64,000 nucleotides of DNA from Streptomyces sp. WM6378. GTDB taxonomy: Bacteria; Actinomycetota; Actinomycetes; Streptomycetales; Streptomycetaceae. The stretch spans positions 158,735 through 222,734 of the forward strand of contig NZ_LGDD01000120.1 in NCBI RefSeq assembly GCF_001279695.1, written 5' to 3'. The translations under genes and the position numbers were made by a program. Within the stretch, counting starts at the first letter, position 1. Every line of letters begins with the position of its first letter. Positions 60,609 to 64,000 of the stretch are shown here, in pieces. The notes below the pieces were generated by a model. That model did no database searches and was not told the origin of the DNA. It worked only from the letters and a program-made list of their open reading frames with translations.

Positions 60609-61121
60609 ATGAACGGACCTGCGGTGGTGCTCGTCGGAATGCCCGGCACGGGCAAGTCCGTAGTCGGGCAGGCCCTTGCCGACCACCTCGGCCTCGCATT
60701 CCGCGATACCGACCACGATCTGGAGCGGCTGACCGGGCAGCCGGCGCACGAGCTGCTGGGCTCTGGTGGCGAGGTCCGCTTCCGCGCGTGGGAGCGCCGG
60801 GCTGTCGGGGTGGCGGTCCGGGAGCACGCCGGGGTTCTGGCACTCGGCGGGGGTGCGGTGCTGCATCACGCGACGCGTCGCCAGCTCAAGGAGTGCCGCG
60901 TCGTGCATCTATGGGCCGGCCTGGACACTCTCGCCGAACGGGTCGGAAGTGCGGAGTCGCGGCCGCTGCTCACCGAGGACCCGCGGCGCAGGCTTGCGCA
61001 GATGATGCAGGAGCGTCTGCCGCTGTATCGGGACGTTGCGACGGTGTCCGTGCGGGCCGAGCACCGCGAGCCGGATGAGATCGCTGTGGAGATCGCCGTC
61101 GCCCTCGCGGCCCTTGTGTGA
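60609..61121 (+). CDS. aroK: Shikimate kinase
   Basis: 170-residue P-loop kinase that phosphorylates shikimate with ATP. Walker A is GMPGTGKS (residues 10-17), the shikimate-binding Asp lies in FRDTDHDLE (about 31-39), LALGGGAVL (about 78-86) is the Gly-rich loop with the adjoining Arg residues, and the lid Arg is in ESRPLLTED. A second, pathway-dedicated copy of this primary-metabolism enzyme in a cluster points to boosted chorismate supply. GGAG five bases before ATG. Preceded by the 18-bp palindrome, followed by a 258-bp gap and the EPSP synthase gene. Confidence 0.92.
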   Translation: MNGPAVVLVGMPGTGKSVVGQALADHLGLAFRDTDHDLERLTGQPAHELLGSGGEVRFRAWERRAVGVAVREHAGVLALGGGAVLHHATRRQLKECRVVHLWAGLDTLAERVGSAESRPLLTEDPRRRLAQMMQERLPLYRDVATVSVRAEHREPDEIAVEIAVALAALV

Positions 61122-61379
61122 GCGGTGGTCCCACTCGCCGAGGCACGACCGCTTCGGTCCGGACCCGACTTGACGGACTGACCTCGATAGTGACGAACCG
61201 GGATGTATCGCTTTGCCGATCGCGCTTACCGGGAGCCAGGGTCGCCCTGACGGGGGCCGGCCGTTCCAAACAGCGCCCTGGCCTCCGCCTCACCCGCTCC
61301 GTCCAAGACCGACCGCCGGGACCGGCTGACCGCTGCCGCGTCGGCCGCACTCAATGGCCGCACCCAATGAAGGAGAGCG

Positions 61380-62654
61380 ATGACCGCCGCATCACCCCCT
61401 GCCCGCCAAGCCCGCATCCCCGGGTCGAAGTCCCTCACCAACCGGGCGCTGTTGCTCGCCGCGGCCGCGCGCGGAACCAGCGTCCTGGAGGCCCCTCTGG
61501 TGAGCGATGACACCGTCGCCTTCCGGCATGCCCTGACGGGTCTGGGCGTGCGGATCGAGCGGGAGTCCGGCGACCGCGCCTGGGTCGTCGCGGGTCTGGG
61601 TCACGGGCCGACCGGGAGTGGCAGCGTGTGGTGCGAGGACGCGGGGACCGCGGCCCGTTTCCTGCCGCCGTTCGCCGCGGCCGGGCAGGGCGACTTCCGC
61701 TTCGAGGGCACCGCCCAGCTCACGGCACGGCCGGTGGCCCCCCTCGCCGAGGCGCTGCGGCACCTGGGCGCCGACGTCCACACCGAGCCGGACGGACAGC
61801 TGCCGCTGCGGGTGCGCTCCGCCGGCCTGGACGGCGGGGAGTTGGGCCTGGACGGGAAGCTCAGCAGCCAATTCCTGTCCGGGGTGCTGATGGCCGGTCC
61901 GCTGATGCGCCAGCCGCTGGTGCTGACGGTGCGCGACTTGGTCAGCCGCCCTTACGTCGATATGACCCTGGCTTTGATGCGGCGCTTCGGGGCGCACGTC
62001 GGTGAGGACGTTCCTGGTGTGTTCACCATCGACCCCGCGGGATATCGGGCGGCGGAGCTGCACATCGAGCCCGATGCCTCCACTGCCTCGTACTTCTTCG
62101 CCGCTGCCGCGATCACCGGCACCACCGTGACGGTGGCCGGCCTCGACCGCGGCAGCCTCCAGGGCGACTTGCGCTTCACCGAGGTGCTGGAACGGGCGGG
62201 GGCACACGTCGAACGTACGCAGGAGGCGACCACGGTCACCGGGACAGGTGCTCTGCGGGGTGGATTCACCGTCGACATGGGCGAAATCTCCGACACCTTC
62301 ATGACCTTGGCCGCCATCGCGCCCTTGGCCGACGGCCCGATCACGATCCGTGGCATCGCCCATGCCCGCCTGAAGGAGTCGGACCGCATCGCCGCCGTCG
62401 CCGAGAACCTTCGTGCTCTCGGTATCCGCACCGACGTCGGGCACGATCGGATCACCATCCACCCCGGCACATGTGCGCCCACCGAGATCGCCTGCCACCG
62501 CGACCACCGCATCGCGATGGCGTTCTCGGTCCTTGGCCTGCGCGCCGACGGCATCACCCTCGACGACCGCGGCTGCGTGGCAAAGACGTTTCCCGGTTTC
62601 CACGAGGAACTGGACCGGCTCTTTCCGCAGTACAGGCCCGCCACCGTCAAGTGA
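61380..62654 (+). CDS. aroA: EPSP synthase (3-phosphoshikimate 1-carboxyvinyltransferase)
   Basis: 424-residue enzyme adding the enolpyruvyl group to shikimate 3-phosphate. Motifs: PGSKSLTNRALLLAA (substrate-binding Lys, residues 15-29), EDAGTAARFLPPFAA (about 85-99), KLSSQFLSG (about 160-168), catalytic Asp in EISDTFMTLAAIAPL (about 302-316) and RLKESDRIAAV (about 329-339). A cluster-linked copy in addition to the expected housekeeping one. AAGGAGAGCG precedes the ATG. Followed by a flavin monooxygenase and a chorismate synthase gene, so the operon covers the last steps to chorismate. Confidence 0.93.
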   Translation: MTAASPPARQARIPGSKSLTNRALLLAAAARGTSVLEAPLVSDDTVAFRHALTGLGVRIERESGDRAWVVAGLGHGPTGSGSVWCEDAGTAARFLPPFAAAGQGDFRFEGTAQLTARPVAPLAEALRHLGADVHTEPDGQLPLRVRSAGLDGGELGLDGKLSSQFLSGVLMAGPLMRQPLVLTVRDLVSRPYVDMTLALMRRFGAHVGEDVPGVFTIDPAGYRAAELHIEPDASTASYFFAAAAITGTTVTVAGLDRGSLQGDLRFTEVLERAGAHVERTQEATTVTGTGALRGGFTVDMGEISDTFMTLAAIAPLADGPITIRGIAHARLKESDRIAAVAENLRALGIRTDVGHDRITIHPGTCAPTEIACHRDHRIAMAFSVLGLRADGITLDDRGCVAKTFPGFHEELDRLFPQYRPATVK

Positions 62655-62698
62655 AGGGCCACCACCAGCACGTGAACAGAGAGGACGCGACGTACAAC

Positions 62699-63904
62699 AT
62701 GGCTCACATCGTGATTGCCGGCGGCGGTATCGGAGGGCTCGCCACAGCTCTGTCGCTCGCCCGGCACGGGCACCGCGCCACCGTCCTGGAACGGAGCGAC
62801 ACCTTCGCCGAGATCGGCGCGGGCATTCAACTGGGCCCCAACGCCTTCCACGCCCTGGACCGGCTCGGGGTGGGCGACGGGGTGCGAGAGCGTGCCGTGT
62901 TCATCGATGAACTGCGCTTCATGGACGGCACGACGGACGAGATGGTCACCTCGATGGAGTTGACCGGCACCTACCGGGAGCGGTTCGGCAATCCGTACGC
63001 GGTGGTGCACCGGGGCGATCTGTATCAGCCGCTTCTCGCCGCCTGCCAGGCTTCGGACTCCGTGGAGTTGGTGGCCGGTGCGGCCGTCGGACGCTACGAG
63101 CAGAGCCCCGACCGCATCACCGCGCACACCGAGGACGGACGGACGTTCACCGGGGCGGTTCTGGTCGGCGCCGACGGTATCCGCTCCACCGTGCGCGCAC
63201 AGATGCTCGACGACGGCGGGCCGCGTGTGTCCGGGCACACCATCTACCGTTCGGTGATCCCGATCGACAAGGTGCCTGAGGAGTTGCGCTGGAACACGGT
63301 CACCCTGTGGGCCGGCCCCAAGTGGCACTTCGTGCACTACATCATCGGCGGGGGCGAGTTCCTCAACCTCGCCGCTACCCGCGACGACGGCGCCACCGAG
63401 GCCGTTGCCGGCCGCCCCGCCGAGCGCTCCCACGTCCTTGGCCAGTTCCCTGATCTGGGGGCGACCGCGCGCCGACTGCTCGAACTCGGCGAGGGCTGGC
63501 GGGAGTGGGTGCTGTGTGACCGTGATCCGGTTGACGCCTGGACCGACCGGCGGGCCGTGCTGACCGGTGACGCCGCACACCCCATGCTGCAGTACGCGGC
63601 GCAGGGCGCCTGCCAGGCCCTGGAGGACGCGGTCGTCCTCGGCGACCTGCTGGAAGGGGTGCGAAGCGACGATGTGATGCAGCACCTGGAGAAATTCAAC
63701 GCCGCGCGCCGCGCGCGCACCAACCGCACTCAACTGGTGGCCCGCCGCATCGGCCACGAGTTGTACCACCCGGCGGGTGAGGAGGCGTTGGCGCGCAACA
63801 GCATGCTCTCCGCCTTCTCCCAGGAGCAGTTGCACGACGAGGTGGCCTGGTTGCACGGGGACAGGGAGTTCACCCGCGGCGGCGTTGAGGAGTGGGAGGT
63901 ATGA
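62699..63904 (+). CDS. FAD-dependent aromatic hydroxylase (3-hydroxybenzoate 6-hydroxylase-like)
   Basis: 401-residue flavoprotein monooxygenase of the salicylate-hydroxylase/PhzS group. The FAD-binding motif [22 protein letters not shown] (about residues 4-25), [10 protein letters not shown] (about 162-171) and the [22 protein letters not shown] motif (about 290-311) are intact. The closest remembered relatives are annotated 3-hydroxybenzoate 6-monooxygenases, which hydroxylate para to an existing OH. On 3-hydroxyanthranilate the same chemistry would give 3,6-dihydroxyanthranilate. ATG 62699 chosen; GTG 62672 is possible. The stop codon overlaps the chorismate synthase start (ATGA). Confidence 0.9.
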   Translation: MAHIVIAGGGIGGLATALSLARHGHRATVLERSDTFAEIGAGIQLGPNAFHALDRLGVGDGVRERAVFIDELRFMDGTTDEMVTSMELTGTYRERFGNPYAVVHRGDLYQPLLAACQASDSVELVAGAAVGRYEQSPDRITAHTEDGRTFTGAVLVGADGIRSTVRAQMLDDGGPRVSGHTIYRSVIPIDKVPEELRWNTVTLWAGPKWHFVHYIIGGGEFLNLAATRDDGATEAVAGRPAERSHVLGQFPDLGATARRLLELGEGWREWVLCDRDPVDAWTDRRAVLTGDAAHPMLQYAAQGACQALEDAVVLGDLLEGVRSDDVMQHLEKFNAARRARTNRTQLVARRIGHELYHPAGEEALARNSMLSAFSQEQLHDEVAWLHGDREFTRGGVEEWEV

Positions 63905-64000
63905 GCAGGTTGCGTTGGCTGACCGCTGGGGAGTCCCACGGACCCGCACTTGTCGCGACGCTGGAGGGTCTTCCCGCCGGCGTGCCGATCACCACGGAGC
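63901..64000 (+). CDS. aroC: Chorismate synthase, N-terminal part (cut by window end)
   Basis: Only the first 33 residues are inside the window, but [21 protein letters not shown] is the conserved start of chorismate synthase with the GESHG FMN/substrate motif. The enzyme makes chorismate from EPSP. The ATG overlaps the stop of the hydroxylase gene by four bases, so it belongs to the same operon and completes the chorismate-supply set. Confidence 0.92.
   Translation, partial: MSRLRWLTAGESHGPALVATLEGLPAGVPITTE

Noticed and set aside
55595..62654. Phenazine biosynthesis cluster
   Set aside because: PhzC-, PhzD- and PhzE-like genes are present, but phzF, phzA/B and phzG are not visible, and an EntA-like dehydrogenase takes the dihydro acid toward 3-hydroxyanthranilate instead. 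They could still lie beyond 64 kb.
1..64000. In-frame TTA codons as sign of bldA control
   Set aside because: I scanned the called genes by eye for TTA on the coding strand and each TTA-like triplet fell across codons. A computed count would settle this.

Overview
The window looks like a linear-chromosome segment of a Streptomyces (or very close actinomycete). GC content is very high throughout, start codons are often GTG or TTG, several exported proteins carry twin-arginine signals, and the genes are typical of the genus: secreted ricin-type lectins, a microbial collagenase, Stealth-type wall-polymer transferases and an iron box of the DmdR1/IdeR type. I saw no tRNA, rRNA, CRISPR array, origin, or PKS/NRPS gene, and no in-frame TTA codon on a scan by eye.

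Layout. Positions 1-12.8 kb: accessory metabolism and regulation (methyltransferases, MFS carrier, an iron-box-controlled CopD-like membrane protein, rhomboid protease, dehydrogenase, a VOC protein opposite a WYL regulator, two secreted lectins, an esterase opposite a MarR regulator, a wrecked GNAT gene). Positions 13-25.6 kb: mostly exported proteins (two further lectins, a DUF1906/peptidoglycan-binding protein, a Tat-exported M15-like protein, a collagenase, an M20 amidohydrolase, a phenoxazinone-synthase-like multicopper oxidase). Positions 25.9-33 kb: flavodoxin, a decayed TPR-type gene, an NCS1 permease with an unusual Cys-rich tail, an AAC(3)-type acetyltransferase coupled to a membrane protein, a transposase scrap and a histidine phosphatase. 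Positions 33-45 kb: a surface-polymer locus made of two divergent operons (GT4-Stealth fusion plus unknown partner; Stealth, Tat/lipoprotein deacetylase, acyltransferase) next to a secreted GH16 protein with FG-GAP repeats. Positions 45.2-47 kb: an almost gene-free stretch with an IS256-type remnant.

Positions 47 kb to the window end form a specialised-metabolite gene cluster, the most interesting part. A class II DAHP synthase, shikimate kinase, EPSP synthase and chorismate synthase (cut by the window end) would raise chorismate supply. PhzE-like, PhzD-like and EntA-like enzymes would turn chorismate into 3-hydroxyanthranilate. A 3-hydroxybenzoate-6-hydroxylase-like flavoprotein, an ACMSD-type decarboxylase, an arylamine N-acetyltransferase, a small metal-site cupin and an SDR then match, step by step, a route to 2,5-dihydroxyacetanilide and on to an epoxyquinone/epoxyquinol of the LL-C10037alpha / MM14201 type. 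An MFS exporter, RidA-like, alpha/beta-hydrolase, YdhR-like and three regulator genes complete it. Functions and substrates are inferred from sequence and gene context; nothing was searched or computed.

Control signals visible by eye cluster around this region: perfect inverted repeats overlap the putative promoters of the MFS exporter and of the TetR gene (the latter probably leaderless), lie between the PucR-like regulator and the hydrolase, sit in the long leader of the DAHP synthase gene, and form an 18-bp perfect palindromic stem before the shikimate kinase gene.
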